DNA from: Nitrospira sp.
GTDB lineage: Bacteria > Nitrospirota > Nitrospiria > Nitrospirales > Nitrospiraceae
Direction of reading: 5' to 3'
Length of the DNA: 64,000 nt
Assembly: GCA_029194725.1 (NCBI GenBank)
Contig: JARFXQ010000002.1
Location: 289,258 to 353,257, forward strand
The translations under genes and the position numbers were made by a program. A model generated the notes under the pieces. It ran no database searches, had not been told where the DNA came from, and worked only from the letters and a program-made list of their open reading frames with translations. How positions within the stretch are numbered: position 1 is the first letter of the stretch; each line of letters opens with the position of its first letter. Of this stretch, positions 35,580 through 44,368 are shown in pieces.

Positions 35580-36569
35580 ATGCGCTTCGAAACCTTGATG
35601 TGTGTGCTTCTGTTAGGACTCGCCTCCGGCTGTGCGATCGGACGAGCTCCACTTGTTCATCCCGAGGCTGGCGATCGACGATGCGGGCCGGTCTCAACCG
35701 TTCAACGATCCATCGATCACCCCCCCTCTCGTGTTCATACCGACACAGAAAGCCCGCCCGACAATACCGATGTGTTGACCGAGCGATTTTCTCCGCGATC
35801 TCAGCGTATCGCCGACCGGATCGGCGTGAAACACCTTCTTGTGCGGACGGCGGTGCTTGAAGAGAAGGCGGATCAAGATATCGCCACAGCCGTCGAACGC
35901 CTCCGAGTGCAACAACAGATCTCGAATCGCATTGCGCTGGCGTTGCTCGATGTTGCCAGGACTGCCGCGGAAGCGGATTGCGAAGAAAAACGAGCGGATC
36001 AGCTTGCAGAAGTGTTGGGGGAAGAGCGCGATAAACACATTCGACGACTACTCCTCATCTCTATCGTGGGTGATGCCATGATCGGCATCGTCGCGGGAGG
36101 CTTGAATCTGGCGGTGATGGAAACGGCCGCGGCGGCCGCTGAGATATTCGGCGGAGCTGTGGCCACGTGGTTTGGCATCGCATCCCTTTCCTTATCCGAC
36201 GAAGCACGCCATGAATTCCGACATCAGCGCAACCTCTTGCAAGAGGTGTGGGTCGGGCCAAAGGAGTCTTCGCTGATTCCCTCCTCGGTATGGCGGCACA
36301 TGACGCGTCCGTTACCAGAGGATCTCGGGCAGTACTCCCTGCGAGAATCGCTCATCATGCGCTGGCGGCAAGACGGTCGTTTGGGAGAGGCAGGTTCGGA
36401 ACAGGAACAGCGGCGTATCACGCTCTTCTTCGGCGAGGGTGGCTCCTATAGCATTGATGACCTTCGCGACCGAGCCGCCATGCTGGAACTCCTCAAAACA
36501 GATATCAATCTCATGAGTCAGGATCTCGAACGACTCATGGAAGAAATTCTTTCACAGAGTCCCGCATGA
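35580..36569 (+). CDS. Lipoprotein with hydrophobic central segment, unknown function
   Basis: From ATG 35580 (AAAGG ribosome-binding site) the product has 329 residues. It begins with a lipoprotein signal peptide ending in the lipobox LASGC. The mature part has a polar stretch, a helical region (about 75-165) rich in charged and Ala residues, and a hydrophobic segment (about 160-215, IVGDAMIGIVAGGLNLAVMETAAA..). The C-terminal charged helical domain has RRITLFFGEGGSYSIDDL. It is probably attached to the inner or outer membrane. No family is recognised. Confidence 0.72.
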   Translation: MRFETLMCVLLLGLASGCAIGRAPLVHPEAGDRRCGPVSTVQRSIDHPPSRVHTDTESPPDNTDVLTERFSPRSQRIADRIGVKHLLVRTAVLEEKADQDIATAVERLRVQQQISNRIALALLDVARTAAEADCEEKRADQLAEVLGEERDKHIRRLLLISIVGDAMIGIVAGGLNLAVMETAAAAAEIFGGAVATWFGIASLSLSDEARHEFRHQRNLLQEVWVGPKESSLIPSSVWRHMTRPLPEDLGQYSLRESLIMRWRQDGRLGEAGSEQEQRRITLFFGEGGSYSIDDLRDRAAMLELLKTDINLMSQDLERLMEEILSQSPA

Positions 36570-36683
36570 GGGTAAAGCCATGGTGGATTCGCCTAGATGT
36601 AGGACTGATTGCTATGAAAGGACTCATGGTGCTTCTGAATCGGTACTAACCGGGCCTGGTGAGTGATCCTGACTGGTTGAAAC

Positions 36684-36728
36684 TGGTGGACCAGCTGGGG
36701 CTCGAACCCAAGACCCTCGCGTTACAAG
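36684..36728 (-). other. tRNA-Thr(UGU) 3' half (attachment-site remnant)
   Basis: The minus strand holds the 3' half of a tRNA: anticodon loop CTTGTAA (anticodon TGT), descending anticodon stem CGCGA, variable loop, T arm (TTGGG-TTCGAGC-CCCAG), 3' acceptor strand CTGGTCC and ACCA. Sequence upstream of the anticodon loop does not continue as a tRNA (no TCGCG ascending stem). Such 3' halves are typical products of integration of a mobile element into a tRNA gene. Confidence 0.6.
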
Positions 36729-36790
36729 ATCAAATATATGGATCGCAGAAGGAATCCCTATTTCAATGGGTTCCCCAATTGACCTCCACC

Positions 36791-36920
36791 AGCTGCGGAA
36801 ACCTCAATTTGCGTGCTTCGACAGGTCTCAGCACGAACGGAAAAGCTAGGTACGTTCAATCATCGCTCCGTTCGTCCTGAGGCTCTCGAAGGATGAACTG
36901 AAGATTTTTCCGCAGCCTGT
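36791..36920. repeat. Dispersed palindromic repeat (copy 1)
   Basis: The outer arms GCTGCGGAAA and TTTCCGCAGC (mismatches allowed) enclose an inner imperfect palindrome: TGCTTCGACAGG...CAGCACGAACGG and CCGTTCGTCCTGAGGCTCTC. The same element, longer by an extra hairpin, occurs at about 48265-48430. No protein is encoded. Confidence 0.7.
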
Positions 36921-37079
36921 CAGACGCTCAACTGTATCATCATGAAACACTGGCAGCAGTGCTAACCCCTACTCAACAGCTTTCCTTGTTGTTTATTCCT
37001 CCTCTTTATGTCATATAGTGCAACCCTTAGACTAATCATACTTATGTATTCGAGTGGAGAGCAAACGAGGGAGGACGTT

Positions 37080-37431
37080 ATGATAAAAGTCCAGAGTCAG
37101 CTCGTCCAGCAGACGTTGGGGGCGTTAGCGCTCGTCCTATTTCTTAGTGCTCTAGCGATGATCTGGCCCGCCATCATTGCCTTATTACTCGGCGCACTAC
37201 TGCTGCTCCAATCTTGCGGTGCCGAACAGGAGATTGCGGTACTGTCGTGGACCGAGGTCGGTAATTGGCCGATCGTTTTTGCCTCTCTTCGGCGACCCGG
37301 TCTTCCGGCGATTCTTTCGTGACGAGTTCGAGCGGCGCCTTCGTTTGTCGAGAGCATTTTGCCAGAACAGGATGGGCTCCGGAGTGATCCTGAACGGCAA
37401 CACGCACCTACGGTTTGCCTGGCATCGGTAG
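37080..37431 (+). pseudogene. Broken membrane-anchored HtrA-like serine protease gene
   Basis: A GGAGG ribosome-binding site precedes ATG 37080. The first frame encodes a membrane anchor (about residues 10-46, ALVLFLSALAMIWPAIIALL) but stops at 37322. Another frame (about 37245-37431) encodes DPVFRRFFRDEFERR followed by MGSGVILNGN. This is like the segment before and at the start of the trypsin domain of HtrA/DegP proteases (DPFFRRFFG..GSGVIVSPDG). The catalytic His, Asp and Ser parts are absent. It is best read as a frameshifted and truncated gene, though the N-terminal part could be an independent small membrane protein. Confidence 0.4.
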
Positions 37432-37459
37432 GGATTAGACGGTCGGAAGCATCCCTCGA

Positions 37460-37612
37460 TCACCCTTCGGTCAAGATGGCCCGCCGTACCCGTGGTGCCC
37501 CAGCCTTGCGGGCTTGCCACAGGTCATAAGCGGCCTGCTGTGCCACCCACATATCGGCACGACCTCCGTGTTTCACGCCAGGCCATCTTTGCGAGTCGTC
37601 TGGATGCTCATT
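37460..37612 (-). pseudogene. HigA-type antitoxin C-terminal fragment
   Basis: Just downstream of the PIN-domain gene on the same strand, a frame closed by TGA at 37460-37462 encodes MWVAQQAAYDLWQARK followed by AGAPRVRRAI. This resembles the C-terminal helix of HigA/HigA-like antitoxins (FWLNLQxxYDLWxA). No start codon with a ribosome-binding site and no helix-turn-helix part precede it. It is probably a remnant of a second toxin-antitoxin locus. Confidence 0.4.
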
Positions 37613-38126
37613 GTGTCAGGGGTACTGGCACATCCGAGGGGGCATAGATTTTCAATTCCGTCAGGGCGAGGAAGCCTCGATCCGAGGTAATCAGCGCGTC
37701 GGCTCCGATCCGCAGCGTGATGGCCGCGATGAGGGAGTCGTTCGTCAGCAGTCCGTGGCGCTCCTGAAGTTCCAGCGCTTTTCCTATCAAGTCCGGCTCA
37801 TGGCATGGTTCGAATCCCAATCCGAGCGTCACCAATGCTTTCACCTTGTCTCGATACATCGTCAGGTTTTTTACAATATGGGGTTTGCCTGACAACTGAC
37901 GGGCAGGGTTGGTCCCACGCACATGACCAAGCAAGGTGGCCTCGATGATCATCAAGCGGTGGATCGTTTCCTGCCAGACCGGTTGAGGTAGCACGCCCGA
38001 CAGGTCACGGTCCTCAATGCGACGTAGAAGGCGCTGGGCTTGCAGCGATGCCGCTTGTTCCGCATAGATCAAGATATTCGTATCCAGCACGCACAAGCTT
38101 CCGCTCGGGATGTCATCGAGATTCAT
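37608..38126 (-). CDS. PIN-domain ribonuclease (VapC-like toxin)
   Basis: The product (172 residues from ATG 38126, which overlaps the antitoxin stop in an ATGA) is a PIN domain. The acidic residues are Asp in CVLDTNILIYA, Glu in WQETIHRL and the Asp pair region near LLTNDSLIAAITLR, with ITSDRGF at the end. These carboxylates coordinate the Mg/Mn of PIN nucleases. VapC-type toxins cleave tRNA or rRNA and are held inactive by the antitoxin encoded just upstream. Overlap and gene order (antitoxin first) are classical. Confidence 0.9.
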   Translation of the reverse strand: MNLDDIPSGSLCVLDTNILIYAEQAASLQAQRLLRRIEDRDLSGVLPQPVWQETIHRLMIIEATLLGHVRGTNPARQLSGKPHIVKNLTMYRDKVKALVTLGLGFEPCHEPDLIGKALELQERHGLLTNDSLIAAITLRIGADALITSDRGFLALTELKIYAPSDVPVPLTQ

Positions 38127-38365
38127 AGCTCCCACATGTCCTCTTCAAGCACGTGGCGAAGCTGCTTCGGTGTCAGCTTCATCGGTCGCTCGCAAAACAA
38201 GTGGTACGCCATCCGCCTCTCGCCCGGAGCGGCCGTGTCCTTACGGAGATATTGGACCAGCGCATCCTGTATCAGATCGCTGATGGAGCGCCCCTCCTCC
38301 GCAGCCTTGCGTTTGGCCAACTTCATGATCGCTTCTTCTATTTGGGTGCCGATTTTCTGTTTCAT
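38123..38365 (-). CDS. Ribbon-helix-helix antitoxin
   Basis: The product (80 residues from ATG 38365, with GGAG nearby) starts KQKIGTQIEEAIMKLAKRKA, a ribbon-helix-helix DNA-binding type, continues with GRSISDLIQDALVQYL, and ends in a C-terminal toxin-binding tail (LTPKQLRHVLEEDMWEL). It should neutralise the PIN toxin and repress the operon. The TCTAGA repeats upstream (38486-38509) are possible operators. Confidence 0.85.
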   Translation of the reverse strand: MKQKIGTQIEEAIMKLAKRKAAEEGRSISDLIQDALVQYLRKDTAAPGERRMAYHLFCERPMKLTPKQLRHVLEEDMWEL

Positions 38366-38485
38366 GGCCTTACTCCTTTGTCCCAAGCACCAGCCATGAC
38401 GTCAGCATCTCCGGACACTGAGACCGCTATGTCGGTACAGCGATTGACTCGATCCGGCTGGGGCGGTCTATAATTTCTAACACAA

Positions 38486-38509
38486 TCTAGATTATTCTAG
38501 AATCCTAGA
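38486..38509. promoter_or_regulatory. Possible antitoxin operator: repeated TCTAGA palindromes
   Basis: TCTAGA occurs at 38486 and 38496, exactly 10 bp apart, and CCTAGA at 38504. Evenly spaced short palindromes about 120 bp upstream of a ribbon-helix-helix antitoxin gene resemble autoregulatory operators. The region is AT-rich. Confidence 0.35.
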
Positions 38510-38625
38510 AGTATCAAGAGATATGGTTCGGCAAGAGGTTGCGTGCCATGGATGCCGGAAAAGCAGTGGTGAAATTTATCCGTGCGCAGTTATCTATGAA
38601 GCGCACGGCACGAGCAAGCTTGGCA

Positions 38626-38701
38626 TGGTGAGCCGGCTGGGACTCGAACCCAGGGCCCTCGCCTTAAAAGGGCGATGCTCTACCGACTGAGCTACCGGCT
38701 C
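38626..38701 (-). tRNA. tRNA-Lys (anticodon TTT)
   Basis: The minus strand folds as a 76-nt tRNA: acceptor GAGCCGG/CCGGCTC, D arm GCTC-AGTCGGTA-GAGC, anticodon loop CTTTTAA with anticodon TTT, T arm GGGTTCGAGTCCC, discriminator A and an encoded CCA. All stems pair. Confidence 0.95.
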
Positions 38702-38812
38702 ACAGTGAAGAGACGGAATCGTAATCCTATTTCTGAAACGACTGGGTCAGACCACCCAAAAACACTGCCGCATCATAGCATTGACCAATGACCGATGACT
38801 ATTGACTATTTT

Positions 38813-40129
38813 TCAGGAACGTTTGGGGCGCCGGCGGGAGCAGTCCAAGGGATTGCGCAGCATGATCGTCTCCGCGCGCTTGGATCCGGTCGAGATCATA
38901 TCGATTCGGCACTGCGACAGCTCTTCGATGCGAGCCAAGTAGCGTTTCGCTTCGACCGGGAGTCGCTTATAACTGGTCGTCCCTGTCGTCGCAGTGGTCC
39001 ACCCTTTCATCCGTTGATAGACCGGCTCGCAACTGGTCAACACGTCTAGATCAGCCGGCATGGTCTTATAGGTGGTGCCCCCATGTCTGTACCCGATGCA
39101 GAGCTTCAACTCTTTGCAGCCGTCGAGCACATCGAGTTTGGTCAGGGTCAGGGACGTGAGCCCATTCACCAGCGTCGCATGACGAACCACGAGTGCATCA
39201 AACCAACCGCATCGCCTCGCACGTCCTGTAGTCGAACCGAATTCTCGCCCTCGTTCCTGGAGTCCCCGTCCGACCTCATCGGCCAGTTCGGTCGGAAACG
39301 GCCCACTGCCGACTCTTGTCGAGTAAGCCTTGGCGATGCCCATGACTGCGTCGATCATGGTGGGACCGACGCCGGTGCCCGTGCACGCTCCGCCTGCCGC
39401 AGCGCTGGACGAAGTCACATAGGGATAGGTGCCGAAATCCACATCCAGGTTCGTGCCTTGAGCCCCTTCAAATAAGACCGTCTTGTTCTTCTCTATCGCG
39501 CGGTTCAACAATGCAGTGGTATCGACGATATGGCTCTTGAGTCGATCGGCATAAGCCATATATTGATCGAAGACTTTGTCGACTTGAAATGTTTCGACTT
39601 TGTACAATCGTTCTAGGAACCAGTTCATCTCGACCAGATTCTCTTCGAGTTTTCTCTTGAACAGCGATGCATTCAGCAGATCCCCCATGAGAATTCCGAT
39701 TCGCGCCATCTTGTCGGCATACGAAGGCCCGATTCCACGGCCGGTCGTCCCGATTTTCCGTGACCCTTTGGATTGTTCAGATGCCCGGTCGATCGCTTTG
39801 TGATAGGGGAGGATCAAGTGGGCACGTTGACTGACGGCGAAGTTCTTGCCGATCGTGATGCCCTTGGTCTGAAGCAGATCCATCTCTTCGATCAAAGAAC
39901 CAGGATCGACGACGACTCCGTTGCCGATCACACAGGTCGTCCCCCGGTATAAAATCCCCGATGGGATAAGATGGAAAATATAGGTTCCCCGCTCGTTAAT
40001 CACGGTATGTCCGGCGTTGGAGCCTCCCTGATAGCGCACGACGAAGTCGGCGTCCCGAGCTAAGATATCAACGATCTTGCCCTTGCCTTCGTCGCCCCAC
40101 TGAGCACCGATAATGACCAGATTGCCCAT
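38813..40129 (-). CDS. purA: Adenylosuccinate synthetase
   Basis: From ATG 40129 the product has 438 residues, the usual length. The GTP-binding start is VIIGAQWGDEGKGKIVD, followed by RYQGGSNAGHTV, GTTGRGIGPSYADK, EGAQGTNLDVDFGTYPYVT and GTTTGRARRCGWFD. The enzyme joins IMP and aspartate with GTP in AMP synthesis. The longer frame to 40198 adds 23 residues that run through a terminator-like hairpin and is not the natural start. An IS1202-like element is inserted about 120 bp upstream. Confidence 0.97.
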   Translation of the reverse strand: MGNLVIIGAQWGDEGKGKIVDILARDADFVVRYQGGSNAGHTVINERGTYIFHLIPSGILYRGTTCVIGNGVVVDPGSLIEEMDLLQTKGITIGKNFAVSQRAHLILPYHKAIDRASEQSKGSRKIGTTGRGIGPSYADKMARIGILMGDLLNASLFKRKLEENLVEMNWFLERLYKVETFQVDKVFDQYMAYADRLKSHIVDTTALLNRAIEKNKTVLFEGAQGTNLDVDFGTYPYVTSSSAAAGGACTGTGVGPTMIDAVMGIAKAYSTRVGSGPFPTELADEVGRGLQERGREFGSTTGRARRCGWFDALVVRHATLVNGLTSLTLTKLDVLDGCKELKLCIGYRHGGTTYKTMPADLDVLTSCEPVYQRMKGWTTATTGTTSYKRLPVEAKRYLARIEELSQCRIDMISTGSKRAETIMLRNPLDCSRRRPKRS

Positions 40130-40161
40130 AATTAAAGCTACCCGCAGCCGGAGTCGGCACG

Positions 40162-40196
40162 AAAAAATGGCTCTGATCGATTGGAAGATCAGAGCC
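40162..40196 (-). terminator. Intrinsic terminator or attenuator in the purA leader
   Basis: On the minus strand, GGCTCTGATC and GATCAGAGCC form a perfect 10-bp stem around an 8-nt loop, followed after one base by TTTTTT. It lies 33 bp upstream of the purA start codon. It either ends an upstream transcript or attenuates purA. Confidence 0.75.
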
Positions 40197-40235
40197 AAGG
40201 GGGCTCATGGTAGGTGCGGCCTATTCGTTTGTCAA

Positions 40236-40251
40236 GTTGCTCGTTGAGATG
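40236..40251. repeat. Target-site duplication, left copy
   Basis: GTTGCTCGTTGAGATG is repeated exactly at 43827-43842. It flanks the IS1202-like element. Confidence 0.85.
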
Positions 40252-41436
40252 TGTCAACCCAATTTAGAAATGTCCTCTTCTTCCCAAAGTAGAAATGTCC
40301 GGTTTATGGTCCGGCTGCTGCCGCGTGTACGCCCCGTTTCTGCAGCAGCCGCTTCCTCCACGGATGGTCCGGCTTCGGCACGATCGGGCGCCGAGGTCGC
40401 TGCCCCGCCTTGGCCTTCACGGCGGGGACTGCGGGCCGCGCCGCGATCGCGTGGAAGCCGAGCGCCCGCCCCTGGTGCGTGAGCCGCAGGGTGCCATCGA
40501 GCCGGTGTTCCACCAGGACGTGGGCAGCCCGGACCGTGTCGTGAATTTGATAGAGCTGCCCCTGATGCACAATGGTGAAGTCCTTCCGTAGGCAGCGGGT
40601 GGTCTTGAGGCACAAGCTCCCGTCCAACTCGCGGGCCGGTGGCGTCGGTCGATGCAGATCCGCCGCCTGAGCCGGCGGCACCGCAAACCGCCGGTTGTAG
40701 ACCGGCAGATAGTGCTCCACGAAGCGGTTCGCGTCCTCCACGGTCGCGCTCCCGGCCAAACGCAGCGCTTTGACCAGTCGATCTTGAAACGTCTGAAACA
40801 GCCGCTCCACTCGCCCCTTGGCTTGCGGGGAGTGGGCCGCGATCAGCTCCACGCCCAACTCGCGCAACGCTCGGCCAAACTGACTCGCCGGTTCCACGCC
40901 GGCCAGTTGCTCGTCACCCGTCGGCTCGACCGGCGACTGATACGTCGTATGCTTGTCCGCATAGAGTGCCAGTGGCAACCCATAGCGCCGCACGTAGCGT
41001 TGAAAGCTGTCCATCGCCGGGATCGTACCCTCGTACTCATAGAACCGGGCAAAGACGCGACTGCTCGCATCGTCGATGTACGCCATCAGGACGCAGGCCG
41101 GGCCGCGGCCCTCCAGCCAGTCATGATGCGATCCATCCAGCTGCACCAACTCCCCGACATGCGTCTTCCGCGCCCGCCAGGCCCGGTGTGGGCGCTTCCG
41201 CCGCCGGAAATGCTCGATCCCGCGCGCCCGTAGCCACAGCCGCAGAGTCTCGTCGCTGAGCGTGATCCCGTGGTGCTCGGCCAGTTTCTCCGCCGCCAAC
41301 GTCGGCCCAAAATCGCCATACCGCGCCTCGTACAGCTGCAATGCCTTCGCCTTCTGTCAAGACCGAAGTTGGTTGTCCACAAATCGCCGATGTGAGATGT
41401 CCCCTTTTCGCCGATGTGATTGTTCGGTCCGTGGGG

Positions 41437-42224
<788 letters not shown>

Positions 42225-42228
<4 letters not shown>

Positions 42229-43403
42229 GGCGCCACCTCCTCATACACCGCCAGGGGCCGCTGCTCGACTGCCAGCGTCTGGGCTCAGAGGGCGGCATGA
42301 TGGTCCGGGACGGTCACCCAGCCGGGCTCGCCCGAGACCACCCGGTGGGTCGCCACGAGTTGCTCGCCATCGTAGATGGCCAACTCGCCGTCAAGCGTGA
42401 GCCGAATCTGGACGGAGCGGCCTGCCAGCTGAGCGGGCACACTGTAGCGACGGCCGCGCACGTCGATGTACGCGTCCCAGCTGACCTGCCGGATCTCACG
42501 GTAGGCGGTGTCATAGCGGGAGGTCGGCAGCGGGCGGAGCGCCGATGCCTCTCGGGCGAAGCGCACGGCCACGATTGCCTGCACGGTTCCGTGGCATCGC
42601 TGGTCCGCCTCCGCTTGCAGCCACTGCTCCGCGAGCTGATTGAGATGCGCCCAACTTTCGAAGGCGCGATACCGAACAAAGAAGTGGTGTTTCACATAGC
42701 CCACCATCCGCTCATCCTTCCCTTTCGTCTGCGCCCGGGCGGGCCGACACGCGCGCGGCACACACCCATAATGGCCCGCCAGGTCCACAAACCGTGGATG
42801 GAACCGAGCAGGACCACCCCGCGGATGCTCAAGCACCGCCGCCTTCTGATTGTCCACCAGGACCTCCTCCGGGACACCGCCGAACCATTCGAAGCGCCGG
42901 ATCAGCCCCTCATAGGTGTGCTCGGCGTCCTCGCGGTCCGTGCCCCAGAAGTGGAAGCGCCGCGAGAAACCCAGCGTGTTGACGATAAAGTGGACAGTGG
43001 TCTCGGCGCCGGCGATCCGCGTGCGGTGCTCGGCCCAATCGCTCTGCAGTTGCCGGCCAGGGGCGGTCTCAAATCGCACCGTCGCCCGCCGAACGCGCAC
43101 CGCCCGCTTGGGTCGGATGTAGTCCCGCAGAATTGAGAGCCGGCCCCTCTATCCCTTGGTCTGCAGTTCCCGGAAAATCACGACCGCGTTCCAGACGTCT
43201 TCGGCCAGGAGTCGGTCGATGTCGGCTCGGTACGGATCCAACCGGCTGCCCCGCCGACGCGGTCGCGTGGCTGGAGCCTCGCTCCGGGCCAGCGCTCGAC
43301 GCACCGTCCGGGGATGGACGCCCACCTGTTTCGCGATGTCACACAAATACAGTCCTCGTTGTGCCAATGCGTGAATGACCATGAAGTCCTCCTTTCGCAG
43401 CAT
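42225..43403 (-). pseudogene. istA: IstA-type transposase with two premature stops
   Basis: The gene starts at ATG 43403 (strong GGAGG site). The HTH part MLRKEDFMVIHALAQRG leads to a TAG at 43149-43151, after which the frame continues with RGRLSILRDYIRPKRA. The DDE domain follows (Asp in QLQSDWAEHRT, Asp in VLVDNQKAAV, Glu in KGKDERMVGYVK) and a second stop (TGA 42285-42287) occurs after DHHAAL. The last 19 codons continue to the true stop overlapping istB. Both changes are single-base (a Tyr codon to TAG and a Trp codon to TGA). Confidence 0.88.
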
Positions 43404-43826
43404 CCGTCCCTCCTCCCCCTGGTTAATTGGTGAAGGGACATTCTGGCCGTTGTTGAGGGGACTTTTCAGTTCGGTGATTTGGTGACTTATATCATCGGCG
43501 CTGACACCTTCCTCTGCTCGGGAATCCGCCGGTTCGACGGTTTGCCCCGTGCCCGATGCACCAGCCCCTGGTCCCCCTCCTGCTCGACCCGCCGCAGGAG
43601 GCGTCGCACCTGCCGCGCCGTCAGTCCCAACAACGCCCCCGCGTTGACCTGCGTGATCTGCTTCCCCACCACCTGGCCGATCACATGGACCCGCCGCAGT
43701 TCCTTCCCACTCATGAGTACCCTGTCCTCTCCGACCATCCCGCCCTCCTTGTGAGAGCGGCCAGTCTACCAATGACGAGGACATTTCTACTTTGGTCAAA
43801 CCGGACATTATCATTTTGGGATTACA

Positions 43827-43842
43827 GTTGCTCGTTGAGATG
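43827..43842. repeat. Target-site duplication, right copy
   Basis: Second copy of GTTGCTCGTTGAGATG, identical to 40236-40251, directly after the right end of the IS1202-like element. Confidence 0.85.
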
Positions 43843-43986
43843 CACATTCAAAGCTTTGTCCGGTTCATGATACTGTGAGGCGGCGGGTGGTCGGTTGACT
43901 GGTCCCAAGCTGCGTGTTAGGATGACCGAAATCGTGCCAATGCCGCAATTTTCCACGTTAATTTTGAGCTCTGATTCTTCCTGGGT

Positions 43987-44062
43987 GGGGCTGTGGCGCA
44001 GTTGGGAGCGCGCGTGAATGGCATTCACGAGGTCGCCGGTTCAATCCCGGCCAGCTCCACCA
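43987..44062 (+). tRNA. tRNA-Ala (anticodon GGC)
   Basis: The 76-nt sequence folds as a tRNA: acceptor GGGGCTG/CAGCTCC (with one G-T pair), D arm GCGC-AGTTGGGA-GCGC, anticodon loop ATGGCAT with anticodon GGC, T arm GCCGGTTCAATCCCGGC, discriminator A and encoded CCA. Confidence 0.94.
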
Positions 44063-44368
44063 AACCAACCTTCGGTTGAGCCGATCGCTAGGTTTCACAG
44101 TATCGTAATTGGCGCGATCGGAAAGAGTCTTCAACCCACGTTGGCATTTATAAATATTCCGCTTGCGGGTGCCGGCCGCTCTTGTGAGATAGATCGTAAT
44201 CGTCTCGGGCGGATGACCGCCTCCATTGTCCAAAGATTCGGATTCTAGAATGTTTACTCTGTTTAATTTCATCACATTGCCTCGCCTTCCAACCTCCTAA
44301 CCGTTCACTTCGTTCGAGCTCAAGTCGGGTGACCCAGTCGTCCCATTTCACACGGAAGGTTTGTGTCG
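44063..44368. other. Intergenic region, nothing recognised
   Basis: About 306 bp between tRNA-Ala and the ABC-F gene. It presumably includes the promoter of the ABC-F gene. No repeats, RNA genes or family-type coding sequence are seen. Confidence 0.4.

Noticed and set aside
40130..40198. 23-residue N-terminal extension of purA
   Set aside because: It reads through a perfect terminator hairpin; the family begins at MGNLVIIGAQWGDEG.
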